Shown here: one piece after another, positions 22,635 through 31,152 of the stretch
Numbering within the stretch: the first letter of the stretch is position 1
Layout of the letters: each line of letters opens with the position of its first letter
Source of the DNA: an uncultured Desulfovibrio sp.
GTDB taxonomy: Bacteria > Desulfobacterota > Desulfovibrionia > Desulfovibrionales > Desulfovibrionaceae
Direction of reading: 5' to 3'
DNA: 64,000 bases
Assembly (NCBI GenBank): GCA_913063155.1
Contig: CAJXYU010000009.1
Span: forward strand, 1 to 64,000
The notes under the pieces: generated by a model
What the model saw: only the letters and a program-made list of their open reading frames with translations
What the model was told of the DNA's origin: nothing
Databases searched by the model: none
Made by a program: the position numbers and the translations under genes

Positions 22635-23158
22635 GTGAGCCCCATCTGTTTAAGGTCCAGGGCGGTGATGTGGATATGGCCGCCCTGGTCAATTCGTGGC
22701 TGCCGGACCAAAAGCAATTGCACAACGCGGTCCGTTCCGCCACCCGCAAGACACTGCGTTGGGCGCGAGCTTTGGCCGTGCGGGAAATACGGGCTGAAAC
22801 CGGGCTCCCGGCGGCAATATTGCGGGATCGGATTATTCTGCGCTTAACCAATAACAAAGACCGGGCGCGGTTGTTCTTTGGCCTTCGTCCGGTTCCTGCC
22901 ACGCGGTTACATCCTCGCCAAGGTAAAGCCGGGGTTAAAACAAAGGGCGGCGGCCTGTTGTCCAGTGCGTTTCTGGTGGACCTAGGCGCATATGACGGGG
23001 TTTTCAAACGGGTGGGGAAAGAGCGTTATCCTTTGGCCTATCAACGCGTGTTTTTTCATAAGCAAGCGGAGCGTGTTATTCGGGGGACAATTATGCCGGG
23101 CTGGCGTGATGTCTATTTGAAAAATTTGGAGCAGGAATTGAGATGGCGGACACGTTGA
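22631..23158 (+). CDS. Minor tail protein Z-like
   Basis: This 175-residue basic protein resembles the minor tail protein Z family. Typical parts are ALVNSWLPDQKQLHNAVRSA, VREIRAETGLPAAILRDRI, and RLFFGLRPVPATRLHP. In lambda gpZ works at the tail top and is needed for connection and DNA injection. It is the last lambda-type protein before the P2-type tail genes. The next gene overlaps by 16 bases. Confidence 0.7.
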   Translation: MSEPHLFKVQGGDVDMAALVNSWLPDQKQLHNAVRSATRKTLRWARALAVREIRAETGLPAAILRDRIILRLTNNKDRARLFFGLRPVPATRLHPRQGKAGVKTKGGGLLSSAFLVDLGAYDGVFKRVGKERYPLAYQRVFFHKQAERVIRGTIMPGWRDVYLKNLEQELRWRTR

Positions 23159-23679
23159 CCATTGAAGACATTCATGAGGGCATCAAGGAAGCCTTATCAA
23201 AAGCCTTTCCGAGCCTGGAGACGGTGGACGACTACCCCACGGAAGAGGGGAAGATAGCCACCCCTGCGGCATTTCTTAATTTGGCCGCCATTGAGCCGGA
23301 CGACGAAGGCGACGGGGACGACGGTACCGAGCGCCTTATCAGTACGTTACGCTGGGAACTGTCTTTAGTGCTGGGCAAAGTCCCCACCAAAGAAATTAAG
23401 CGTCAAACCCGTGTTATGGCCGCCAATGTGTCCCTTTGGGTAAAAGGTAACCGTTTTGGGCTGCGTGTTCGCCCGGCGGCGTTTATGCGGGCGGAACCAG
23501 ACGATTTTTCACCGGTTCTGTCCCGCTATGCCCCTTGGGTGGTGGAGTTTGAGCAAACTGTTGCCCTAGGTGAATCCGTTTGGGATGACACCGCCGTGGT
23601 GCCTGATGCCATCTATGTGAGCATGGTCCCCTATACCGGCCTGGAACATGTGGATGATTATGTGGAGGTGACCGCATGA
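23143..23679 (+). CDS. Tail completion or terminator protein
   Basis: This 178-residue protein follows minor tail protein Z and precedes the baseplate spike gene. It begins with a helical region (LTIEDIHEGIKEALSKAFPS), then alternating strands (STLRWELSLVLGKVPT, APWVVEFEQTVALG), a layout common in tail terminator proteins that cap the finished tail. No sequence signature gives a firm name. Position and fold pattern support a tail completion role. ATGA overlap with the spike gene links them. Confidence 0.5.
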   Translation: MADTLTIEDIHEGIKEALSKAFPSLETVDDYPTEEGKIATPAAFLNLAAIEPDDEGDGDDGTERLISTLRWELSLVLGKVPTKEIKRQTRVMAANVSLWVKGNRFGLRVRPAAFMRAEPDDFSPVLSRYAPWVVEFEQTVALGESVWDDTAVVPDAIYVSMVPYTGLEHVDDYVEVTA

Positions 23680-24380
23680 GCTACCCTCTTGCTGATCTTG
23701 AGCGCCGCCTTGCCAATCTCCTCCGGGTGGGTACTGTGGAAGAAGTAGACCATAACAATGCCCTTGCCCGCGTACAGCTTGGGAACAATCACACCGTTGC
23801 CTTGCCGTGGCTGACCCAACGTGCTGGAGGGGACCGGACATGGTGGCCGGTGGAGGTAGGGGAACAAGTGGTGATCCTTTCGCCATCTGGAGACCTGACG
23901 CAAGGCATTATCCTGGGTGCGCTTTACAGCGGTGCCGCTTCTGCTCCGTCGTCTTCGGCTGGCGTGTACCGCACCGAGTACAGCGACGGCGCAGTAATCC
24001 AGTATGACCGCAATACCCACCAACTGACCGCCGATATTCCCGGCGACGTGTCTGTAACCGCTAACGGGAATATTTCGGCCCAAGCTGGTGGCGATATAAC
24101 GGCCACTGCCGTCGGGAATATAACCGGCACTGCCGGGGATACGATCAGTCTGGACGCGACCAATATTATTTTATCTGCTGGTTTGATTCGTCTAGCTGGG
24201 CCCATGGTGGCCGCTGGCCGGAATGGGGAGTCATACAGCGCGGCATTTTATGGCCCTATTACTCATAAAAATGGGGACTATACCAACGAATCCGGTGATG
24301 TGGTGGCCGAGGATATTTCTCTGAAGAAGCACACCCACACCGAGCAGGGCGACCTGGCCGAAACCAGCACACCGAACTAG
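23676..24380 (+). CDS. Baseplate spike protein gpV
   Basis: This 234-residue protein is the P2 gpV-type spike that pierces the outer membrane. An N-terminal OB-like domain (about 20-90: VDHNNALARVQLGNNHTVAL, then PVEVGEQVVILSPSGDL) is followed by a short beta-helix with repeats (VSVTANGNISAQAGGDITAT). The C-terminal KHTHTEQGD holds the HxH motif that binds iron at the spike tip in P2 and phi92. It is the first gene of the tail module and is coupled to the upstream gene. Confidence 0.9.
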   Translation: MSYPLADLERRLANLLRVGTVEEVDHNNALARVQLGNNHTVALPWLTQRAGGDRTWWPVEVGEQVVILSPSGDLTQGIILGALYSGAASAPSSSAGVYRTEYSDGAVIQYDRNTHQLTADIPGDVSVTANGNISAQAGGDITATAVGNITGTAGDTISLDATNIILSAGLIRLAGPMVAAGRNGESYSAAFYGPITHKNGDYTNESGDVVAEDISLKKHTHTEQGDLAETSTPN

Positions 24381-24384
24381 CTGC

Positions 24385-24406
24385 AATTGCTCAAACCGCA
24401 GTGGTG
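24385..24406. repeat. 22-bp exact repeat, copy 2 (between gpV and gpW genes)
   Basis: It is identical to 18155-18176. Its last bases form the GTG GTG start region of the gpW-like gene. Read in that gene frame, the copy again spells IAQTAVV. Confidence 0.9.
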
Positions 24407-24778
24407 ACGGCTGCGGGCTACGGGTATCCAACCCGTATGCGCGGAATAGAGAATACAACGGGCAAAGCTTTGGAGGGGTTGGACCACCTCAAGCAGTCTT
24501 TGCAAACTCTTCTTTCAACCCCCATAGGCTCGCGGGTTATGCGCCGTGACTATGGCAGTAAATTGCCGCGCCTTATTGACGCACCGACGAACCAGACAAC
24601 TAAGCTGGATGTTTACGCGGCCTCTGCCGAGGCAATCCAGAAATGGGAACCTCGTTTTGATCTTAAAGCCACTTCCGTAGCCTCCTCGGAACCGGGAAAA
24701 CTCTTTTTGGATTTGAACGGCTACTATCTGCCCGAGGGCAAGGTTATTACTCTTGAAGGGGTGGAGGTGACCGCATGA
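24401..24778 (+). CDS. Baseplate wedge protein gpW (gp25-like)
   Basis: This 125-residue protein matches the GPW/gp25 family, which forms the wedge of contractile tail baseplates. The family signature is LSTPIGSRVMRRDYGSKLPR with a following LIDAPTN at residues about 38-65. The start is uncertain. GTG at 24401 lies inside the 22-bp repeat and has no clear ribosome site; ATG at 24437 is an alternative that would begin at MRGIENTTG, close to the usual family start. The downstream gene gpJ begins inside its stop. Confidence 0.88.
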   Translation: MVTAAGYGYPTRMRGIENTTGKALEGLDHLKQSLQTLLSTPIGSRVMRRDYGSKLPRLIDAPTNQTTKLDVYAASAEAIQKWEPRFDLKATSVASSEPGKLFLDLNGYYLPEGKVITLEGVEVTA

Positions 24779-25662
24779 GCACTTTCTCGTCAATTGACCT
24801 CTCCGGCCTGCCCTGCCCGAACGTGGTGGAAGCGCTCGACTTTGAAACGATTTTCGCGGACATGCTCGCAAAGTTGCAGTCCTTGGATGACTCCTTTTCC
24901 GCCCTGGTCGAATCCGACCCGGCTTATATTGTCTTGGAGGTGGCCGCATACCGTGAGCTTAACTTGCGCCAACGGGTGAACGACGCGGCTAAAGCCGTGA
25001 TGCTGGCTTATGCTACCAAAACCGACTTGGACAATCTGGCTGCCTTGGTGCCTATGGAACGTAAGGTTGAAGTGGTAGGCGACGACACTGCCGTACCGCC
25101 CACCGAGGACGAAATGGAAGAGGATGATGATTTTCGTTCCCGAGTACAGCTTGCCCCCGAGGGATTCAGCACTGCCGGGCCTGACGGTGCTTATATTTAT
25201 CACGCCTTGACCGTCTCGGGTGTTTCTTCGGCTTCGGTTGACTCTCCTACCCCCGGATGTGTCGTAGTCCCCATCCTTTCCAATGAGGGGAACGGAACCC
25301 CGAGCGCGACTTTGCTGGCCGAGGTCGAAGGGGTCCTGTCCGCAAAGAATATGCGACCGCTGACTGACAATGTTAGTGTGACGGCTGCAACCATCATTGA
25401 ATACACGGTTGTTGCAACACTGACTCTTGAAGACGGCCCGTCAACCGATACGGTGCTGGCTGAGGCGCAGAGAGCGCTGGAAAGCTATGTGGCCGCGCGT
25501 CACGGTATGGGGCTGGCTGTTCCTCTGTCCGGCATCTACAACGCCCTTCACGTTTCCGGCGTGGTGAGCGTTGCCCTTGCATCACCAACCGCAGACATAG
25601 CCGTGGAAGAAACAGAGGCGGCTTATTGTACCGGCATTACCGTGTCCGTGGAGGCTGCATAG
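24775..25662 (+). CDS. Baseplate protein gpJ
   Basis: This 295-residue protein belongs to the baseplate J family, which connects wedges around the hub. The N-terminal PCPNVVEALDFETIFADMLA and YIVLEVAAYRELNLRQRVND are hallmarks. The central part, PEGFSTAGPDGAYIYHAL, is the usual J core. It follows gpW and precedes gpI in the standard P2 order. The next gene begins at GTG in the TAGTG overlap. Confidence 0.93.
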   Translation: MSTFSSIDLSGLPCPNVVEALDFETIFADMLAKLQSLDDSFSALVESDPAYIVLEVAAYRELNLRQRVNDAAKAVMLAYATKTDLDNLAALVPMERKVEVVGDDTAVPPTEDEMEEDDDFRSRVQLAPEGFSTAGPDGAYIYHALTVSGVSSASVDSPTPGCVVVPILSNEGNGTPSATLLAEVEGVLSAKNMRPLTDNVSVTAATIIEYTVVATLTLEDGPSTDTVLAEAQRALESYVAARHGMGLAVPLSGIYNALHVSGVVSVALASPTADIAVEETEAAYCTGITVSVEAA

Positions 25663-26282
25663 TGTCTGACTTGCTGCCATCCAATGCCACGGCCCAAGAA
25701 CGGGCCATGTCCAACGCAACGGCACGCATTGGCGAAATTGATGTCCCCATAAATACTTTGTGGAACCCCAAGACTTGCCCGGAAGCCTTTTTGCCTTGGC
25801 TGGCTTGGGCGCTCTCTGTGGATGTTTGGGACGAGTCCTGGAGTGAAAAGCAGAAGCGCGCAACTATAGCGGCGTCTGTCAGCGTTCACCGAATTAAAGG
25901 GACGCGTGGAGCCGTTACCGCCGCGCTTGATGCTTTGGGCTATGCCGTAACGCTGGTCGAATGGTTCGAGGATGACCCGGAGGGTGATCCGTATACATTT
26001 CGGCTTGTGATCGAGGTGGACGACAGGGGCGTGGACGAAGCTCTGTACACCTCTTTGGTACAGGTGGTGAACCGCACCAAAAACACCCGCTCACATCTTT
26101 CAAAAATTTCCGTGGCTGCAAAAAGTTCTGGCACCACGTTTGTGGGCGGCGTTCCCATCCTCGGGGATGTCGTGACCGTATCCCCCTGGTCGATCAGTGA
26201 ACGGACAAACGAAAGTCCTACTCGCGTGGGCTCGACTGTAGCCGCTTATGACATACTGACCGTTTCGCCTTTGGAGGCATGA
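25662..26282 (+). CDS. Tail protein gpI
   Basis: The GTG at 25662 overlaps the gpJ stop and gives 206 residues starting with SDLLPSNATAQERAMSNATA, the standard opening of the gpI family (LLPxxATxxERAL). WNPKTCPEAFLPWLAWALSV follows. gpI links the baseplate to the tail fibre. The C-terminal part (about 150-206) is beta-rich. The next start, ATG at 26282, sits in the stop. Confidence 0.92.
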   Translation: MSDLLPSNATAQERAMSNATARIGEIDVPINTLWNPKTCPEAFLPWLAWALSVDVWDESWSEKQKRATIAASVSVHRIKGTRGAVTAALDALGYAVTLVEWFEDDPEGDPYTFRLVIEVDDRGVDEALYTSLVQVVNRTKNTRSHLSKISVAAKSSGTTFVGGVPILGDVVTVSPWSISERTNESPTRVGSTVAAYDILTVSPLEA

Positions 26283-27163
26283 TGTCCGACGATTCGAAGT
26301 ATTACAGCATATTAACAAAGATTGGTAAGGCGGAGGTGGCGAACGCCACGGCCCTGGGCAAAACGGTGACCCTGACCAAAATGGCTTTGGGTGACGGTGG
26401 CGGGGCGGCAGTTACTCCGACTGAAGACATGGCCGCTTTGACCAATGAGGTCTACCGGGCCGAAATCAACACTTTGGCGGTTGAGAATGACGTCACCATG
26501 CGGGCGGAGCTGGTTGTCCCCACGGATGAGGGGGGCTGGTATGTGCGCGAGGTGGGCTTGTTTGACGAAGACGGCCAATTGTTTGCCGTTGCCAGCCTGC
26601 CGGAGACCTACAAGCCGGCCTTGTCCCAAGGTGCTGGGCGTGAATTGACCATTATCCTGTTAATGGAAATTTCTGATTCCGAATCTATCACGCTCAAAAT
26701 AGATCCGACGGTGATACTGGCCACGCGTGGATATGTGGATGACTCCATTGATGCCCATAACAGCGACGAAGATGCCCACGGCGGCCATGCCGCCCTTACC
26801 GACAACCCGCACGGTGTGACCATAGCTCAAGCGGCGGCGGCTGGGAATCTCTTGAATAAAGCCATCGAAGAGCCGTCCGCCAGCATCGATGGCGACATAG
26901 CCACGGATACCGCCCTGAAGAAACGCAACCGCTTTGCGTGCAAACTTACGGACAACTACGAACTGCCCGTATTGACGCCGCCATTTGAAAGTGAGTGGGT
27001 GATTCACATTTATCCCAATGGCAACAATCTGACCCTGGCAAGCGGGTGGTCGGACATGTTGTCCGGCGAACCGGACAGTGACGCGACATTGGTGCGGCTC
27101 AATCTGTCGCATGACAGCATCGGCACCACCCTGGTCGTTCAAAATATTACCAAGGGGGCGTAG
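26282..27163 (+). CDS. Tail fibre protein gpH-like, N-terminal attachment type
   Basis: This 293-residue protein has the DUF3751 tail-collar domain at its N-terminus: YYSILTKIGKAEVANATALG, LTKMALGDGGG, and GGWYVREVGLFDEDGQLFAV. This part attaches the fibre to the baseplate. The C-terminal third has a short alpha/beta segment, ending TLVVQNITKGA, and is short for a P2-type fibre, so the receptor-binding part may be the next gene. Two ATG codons (26279, 26282) lie close to GGAGG. Confidence 0.85.
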   Translation: MSDDSKYYSILTKIGKAEVANATALGKTVTLTKMALGDGGGAAVTPTEDMAALTNEVYRAEINTLAVENDVTMRAELVVPTDEGGWYVREVGLFDEDGQLFAVASLPETYKPALSQGAGRELTIILLMEISDSESITLKIDPTVILATRGYVDDSIDAHNSDEDAHGGHAALTDNPHGVTIAQAAAAGNLLNKAIEEPSASIDGDIATDTALKKRNRFACKLTDNYELPVLTPPFESEWVIHIYPNGNNLTLASGWSDMLSGEPDSDATLVRLNLSHDSIGTTLVVQNITKGA

Positions 27164-27164
27164 G

Positions 27165-28310
27165 GTGTTGACCCCTAAATCCCTCATTGTCTCCGGCGGC
27201 AACTGGTTCGGTGACGGTTCGGACGGACATATTCGTATCACCAGCGACGGCGCCGAACAGTCGTTTGACGGTGTAGTTTGGGCGGCCATATCCGGCTGGC
27301 AGTCGTCCGACGACACCGTGTTTGTCCCGTCCATCGAGGACGGGGACATGGTGGTGCTCAATGCCGTCACCCTGCAGATCGACGCTGGCATGACCCTGAC
27401 AACGCTGTATCGTTGCCGGGGGCTGCTCATCTATACTCAGTCTGACCTAACCAACAACGGCACCATATCCATGACGGCAAGGGGATGTAGAGCCAACCCC
27501 GCAGACGTCGAGGCCTCGGACGACACGCCCGTGGCTCCCACCGACGGCAACGCCGTGCCCGAGGGCGGTATCGTTATCCGCAGATTGGCGGACGGATACA
27601 CCGACACTCATACCGATGACACGTTGATGCAGGGGTGTGGGCTGGCCGCAGTTACATCTGAGGCCAATCAGCCCGTTGCCCAGGGTAACGGCATCGTTAT
27701 CCAGATACCCCGCGTAGGCGGATCGGGCGGCACCTCGCCTACAAGCGGGACTTCCCGCACCGGGCTGACTGGCGGAGCCGTGACGCGCGGTACGGGAGGC
27801 GGTGGTGCCGGATCAGGCTTACGTGCAACACCGGGGTTCGGCAGCGCTGGTACATGTTTTAGCGGCGGTGCGGGCGGCGGTGGCTGCCAGGACGTGGCCG
27901 CCTTCAGTGGGGCCGAGTATGGTGGACAGGGCGGAACTGGACGATGTTCCAACAGCTCCGGCGGAGGTGGCGGTGCGGGCAACCCCGCAGGCACAAATAA
28001 ATCTCCGGCGACGGACGCTGGAGACGGTACTGGTGCGCTGCTATTGATGCTTGTCGGCGGGGATCTGCTCGGCAGTGGCACAATCGTCAACAACGGCACT
28101 CAGGGCGGTGGGTATACCGTCAACACATCAGGCGGCGGCGGATCGGGGGGCGGCGTTACCGTAGCCCTGTACGCTGGAGCTAATCAATTTACCGGCACAA
28201 TTGAGGCTGCGGGGGGGCTCGGCGGCGTTGGGTCGTCAACCTCCATCGCAGGTGCGCCCGGTGGCGACGGTTCGGTGATCGGTCCCCACAAAATTGATCC
28301 AAGGAGTTGA
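27165..28310 (+). CDS. Glycine-rich tail-tip adhesin
   Basis: The frame starts at GTG 27165 with AAGGGGG six bases upstream. The N-terminal half (about 1-180) is beta-rich with repeating strands. From residue about 185 to 345 it is very glycine-rich in clusters (GGSGGTSPTSG, TRGTGGGGAGSG, SGGAGGGGC, SNSSGGGGGAGN, GGGGSGGG). Such glycine clusters can form a polyglycine II sandwich, as in T-even phage gp38-type receptor-binding tips. That would make this the host-recognition protein. The family is not certain, but its place between fibre and chaperone genes fits. Confidence 0.65.
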   Translation: MLTPKSLIVSGGNWFGDGSDGHIRITSDGAEQSFDGVVWAAISGWQSSDDTVFVPSIEDGDMVVLNAVTLQIDAGMTLTTLYRCRGLLIYTQSDLTNNGTISMTARGCRANPADVEASDDTPVAPTDGNAVPEGGIVIRRLADGYTDTHTDDTLMQGCGLAAVTSEANQPVAQGNGIVIQIPRVGGSGGTSPTSGTSRTGLTGGAVTRGTGGGGAGSGLRATPGFGSAGTCFSGGAGGGGCQDVAAFSGAEYGGQGGTGRCSNSSGGGGGAGNPAGTNKSPATDAGDGTGALLLMLVGGDLLGSGTIVNNGTQGGGYTVNTSGGGGSGGGVTVALYAGANQFTGTIEAAGGLGGVGSSTSIAGAPGGDGSVIGPHKIDPRS

Positions 28311-28311
28311 T

Positions 28312-29004
28312 ATGTCGTTTGATGAGTATTGGATAGTTCCAGACATCGGGAAAGTAACGCTGCTGCCTCATGTTCAAATCAGCAATGAACTACCTATCCC
28401 GACCCGGTGGTCTGATGGGGAGGATATCGCCAAGACCAACGGCGCACTGTTTTGCCGTGATGAGCGCTTGCCAGAATATTACAGCCATCCCGAGGATGGA
28501 ACCGCCTACGTGGAGGAGACAGAGGACGGCGTAAGATCCCGGACCCTGGATACCTCGTTGCTGGTTTACGATGCCGCCGCCCATTACAGCGCGGTCAAGA
28601 AGGCCAAGCAGGACGATATTGTGGATAGCGCAGATGCGCTGCTTCAGTCCGTGGGCTCCGAATATAGCGAGTCGGAGCGCGCTGGGTGGGATCAGCAATT
28701 TGATGAAGCGCAGAGATATCAGAACGACAATAGCGCAGACGTGCCCATGCTGAAGGGGATTGCCACTGCCCGAGGCGTTACGGTGGCCTATTTGGTCGAA
28801 CGTGTCATTGAAAAGCGTGATGAATGGGTGGCAGCTTACACCGCTGTCATTGGTGCGCGGCAAGCATATCAAGACACCCTGGACACTGCTGTGGCCACCT
28901 ACAAAGCCGCCGAAGACGACGACGCCAAAGCAGAAGCGATAGCCACCATTCAGGATATTGAAGTGTCCTATTCCATAACCGAAACCGAAGAAAGCGAGGA
29001 ATAG
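28312..29004 (+). CDS. Tail fibre assembly-like protein with DUF4376-type C-terminus
   Basis: AAGGAG sits five bases before the ATG at 28312. The 230-residue protein has an N-terminal beta-rich part (EYWIVPDIGKVTLLPHVQI) and a C-terminal helical domain of the DUF4376 kind (about 115-190: ERAGWDQQFDEAQRYQNDNS, PMLKGIATARGVTVAYLVER). Genes in this place in P2-like phages assist fibre folding or attach to it. It ends with a glutamate-rich tail. Its role is inferred from position and the DUF4376-like domain. Confidence 0.6.
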   Translation: MSFDEYWIVPDIGKVTLLPHVQISNELPIPTRWSDGEDIAKTNGALFCRDERLPEYYSHPEDGTAYVEETEDGVRSRTLDTSLLVYDAAAHYSAVKKAKQDDIVDSADALLQSVGSEYSESERAGWDQQFDEAQRYQNDNSADVPMLKGIATARGVTVAYLVERVIEKRDEWVAAYTAVIGARQAYQDTLDTAVATYKAAEDDDAKAEAIATIQDIEVSYSITETEESEE

Positions 29005-29007
29005 CCC

Positions 29008-30210
29008 ATGAGTGAAGATTTCCTTCATGGTTTGGAGGTGCTGGAGATTGACGATGGCTCCCGCACCATTACCACCGTCAAAATGTCCGTTATCGGTATC
29101 GTGGGCACCGCCCCGGACGCCGACGCGGACAAGTTCCCGTTAAATACGCCGGTTATGGTGGCCGGGAATCGGACCAAGGCCGCCTATCTGGATACCGTAG
29201 GCGACGGTAACGGAACCCTGCCCAACGCCATGGACGCCATATTTGACCAGATCGGTGCCGCCGTGATTGTCGTGCGTGTCGAAGAGGGCGCGGACGACAA
29301 TGCCACCATGACCAATATTGTCGGCGGCACGGACACCGACGGCAACTATACCGGCATGTATGCTCTGCTGGGTGCCCAGTCTGCGGTTGGATACAAACCG
29401 CGTATTATGTGTGTTCCTGGCTACACCCACCAACGTGAATACGACGAGGACAATTCGACGTATCTCGCCAACCCGGTTGCAGCCGAACTACTTAGTATTG
29501 CCGAGCAGTTGCGGGCCGTTGTCATTGTGGACGGTCCCAATAGCACGGATGATGCCGCAGTTTCCGCAATTGGGGACTTTGGGTCCGGGCGTATCTATAT
29601 GGTTGACCCGTGGGTCAAGGTGTACCGCAACGGGTCCTATGTCAACGAACCTGCAAGCCCTCGCGTGGCCGGGGGTATTGCCAAGATGGATAACAAGAAG
29701 GGATTTTGGTGGTCCCCGTCCAATCAAGTCATTAACGGGATCAGTGGCGTGGCCCGGTCCGTTGATTTCACCATGGGGGACGCCAACTGCCGCGCCAACC
29801 TGTTAAACGAGCAGAACATAGCTACAATCATTTATGAGGACGGCTATCGTTTGTGGGGCAACCGGACACCCTCTACGGACTCCAGGTATAAATTCTTGTG
29901 CGTCCGGCGCACTGCCGACGCCATTATGGACAGTATCCAGACAAATCATCTGTGGGCCGTGGACCGTCCCATAACACGCACGTATGCGGATGATGTGGCC
30001 GAAGGAGTTTGTAAATACCTGCGCACTCTTAAAACCAAGGATGCTATTTTGGGCGGTTCCTGTTGGGTTAACAAGGAATTGAGCACTTCGGACAATATTC
30101 CCGATGGGAAAATATATTGGGACTATGACTTTTGTCCCACCTATCCGGCGGAACGGATGGTTTTCCGCTCCCGCCTGAATACTGACTACATTGAGGAGGT
30201 GTTTGACTAA
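29008..30210 (+). CDS. Contractile tail sheath protein gpFI
   Basis: This 400-residue protein is the sheath of the contractile tail. It begins MSEDFLHGLEVLEIDDGSRT with a typical GIVGTAPDADADKFPLNTPV segment. A central FGSGRIYMVDPWVKVYRNGS and C-terminal KYLRTLKTKDAILGGSCWVN with YPAERMVFRSR are strong family marks. It stands before the tail tube gene in the P2 order. TAATG links the two genes. Confidence 0.95.
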   Translation: MSEDFLHGLEVLEIDDGSRTITTVKMSVIGIVGTAPDADADKFPLNTPVMVAGNRTKAAYLDTVGDGNGTLPNAMDAIFDQIGAAVIVVRVEEGADDNATMTNIVGGTDTDGNYTGMYALLGAQSAVGYKPRIMCVPGYTHQREYDEDNSTYLANPVAAELLSIAEQLRAVVIVDGPNSTDDAAVSAIGDFGSGRIYMVDPWVKVYRNGSYVNEPASPRVAGGIAKMDNKKGFWWSPSNQVINGISGVARSVDFTMGDANCRANLLNEQNIATIIYEDGYRLWGNRTPSTDSRYKFLCVRRTADAIMDSIQTNHLWAVDRPITRTYADDVAEGVCKYLRTLKTKDAILGGSCWVNKELSTSDNIPDGKIYWDYDFCPTYPAERMVFRSRLNTDYIEEVFD

Positions 30211-30719
30211 TGGGAGCCGCCGAAAAAGTTCTCAAAAACTTCGCCCTGTCTCTGGATGGTTACGGCTTTGCAGGGAACCTGGAGGAAGTTCAGTTGCCCG
30301 AGTTGACCTTGATTACCGAGGGTTTCCGGGGCGGGGGCATGGACAGCTCCGTGCCGGTTGAAATGGGCATGGAGCCCCTGGAAATGTCCTTTACCACTAC
30401 GAAAATATGCGCGGATACGCTGCAACTGTTCGGCGTGGCCGAAAACAGTTTTATTTCCTGCGTGGTGCGCGCCGCTCTGGAAGATTTGGACGGCACGGTG
30501 ACCGCCGTAACTGTGACCATGACCGGCAAGGTGACCAGTATAGCCCCGTCGGCCTGGAGTTCGGGCAGCAAAGCGACGAATCAATATAAATTAGGGCTGG
30601 AATACTACCGGTATGTCCAAGGAGATACCACGATTCACGAAATCGATATTCCCAACATGATCAGAATTGTCAACGAAACCGACCAGCTGGAAGCCAAACG
30701 CAACGCTCTTGGCATCTAG
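30210..30719 (+). CDS. Tail tube protein gpFII
   Basis: This 169-residue protein is the tail tube inside the sheath. It has the family pattern EKVLKNFALSLDGYGFAGNL, then EVQLPELTLITEGFRGGGMD with the GGGMD turn typical of FII, and a C-terminal EYYRYVQGDTTIHEIDIPNM. Its length is normal. It overlaps the sheath stop and is followed by a 53-bp gap with a hairpin-like GGCGGGG/CCCCGCC sequence, which may lower expression of the downstream genes relative to the abundant tube. Confidence 0.94.
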   Translation: MGAAEKVLKNFALSLDGYGFAGNLEEVQLPELTLITEGFRGGGMDSSVPVEMGMEPLEMSFTTTKICADTLQLFGVAENSFISCVVRAALEDLDGTVTAVTVTMTGKVTSIAPSAWSSGSKATNQYKLGLEYYRYVQGDTTIHEIDIPNMIRIVNETDQLEAKRNALGI

Positions 30720-30772
30720 CCTCCTCTACAACCGGCGGGGGCTCCGGTCCCCGCCATTCAAAAAGGAAGACC

Positions 30773-31018
30773 ATGCAGGATAATACTCTGACCCTGAAAA
30801 CTCCCATTGAACACAAAGGGCATACCTATTCCACCCTGACCATGCGGGAGCCTCGGGTGCGTGACACCGTTATAGCCGATAAGCAGGGCGGCACTGACGC
30901 GGAAGTTGAAATCCGCATATTTGCGAACCTGTGCGAGGTGCCGCCCGCCGTGGTGGAAAATATGGCTATGCGTGACTACCGGGGGCTGCAAAGTATTTAT
31001 GAAGGTTTTTTATCCTAG
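30773..31018 (+). CDS. Tail assembly chaperone gpE, unshifted form
   Basis: This 81-residue protein matches the gpE tail assembly chaperone of P2-like phages (NTLTLKTPIEHKGHTYSTLT, REPRVRDTVIAD). It is the short form of a pair produced by ribosome frameshifting in such phages. It ends at 31018, six bases after the slippery heptamer TTTTTTA (31006-31012). It lies directly before the tape measure gene, as in P2. Confidence 0.85.
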   Translation: MQDNTLTLKTPIEHKGHTYSTLTMREPRVRDTVIADKQGGTDAEVEIRIFANLCEVPPAVVENMAMRDYRGLQSIYEGFLS

Positions 31019-31152
31019 GCCGGGACGCTACCCGGCAAGCGGTTCTTTTCCTGGCCCATTATACCGGTTGGAGCCGTTCCGAACTCATGGACATGCCCGT
31101 ATCGGAACTTTTGTGGTGGGTTGAGGCCATCCCCCAAAGTGAGCATCAATGA
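30773..31152 (+). CDS. gpE-gpE' fusion by -1 ribosomal frameshift
   Basis: Slippage at T-TTT-TTA (31006-31012) moves the ribosome from the gpE frame to the -1 frame, which is open to the TGA at 31150-31152. This adds 46 residues (starting ILGRDATRQAVLFLAHYTGW and including SELMDMPVSELLWWVEAI), giving about 126 residues. The WWxEA end is typical of E'. Tape measure chaperones of P2 and lambda use the same trick to make two forms in a fixed ratio. The E' part ends overlapping the tape measure start. Confidence 0.8.
31006..31012 (+). other. Slippery heptamer TTTTTTA
   Basis: It fits X-XXY-YYZ in the gpE frame (T TTT TTA), the most slippery class, and the -1 frame is open for 46 codons after it. 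Confidence 0.78.
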
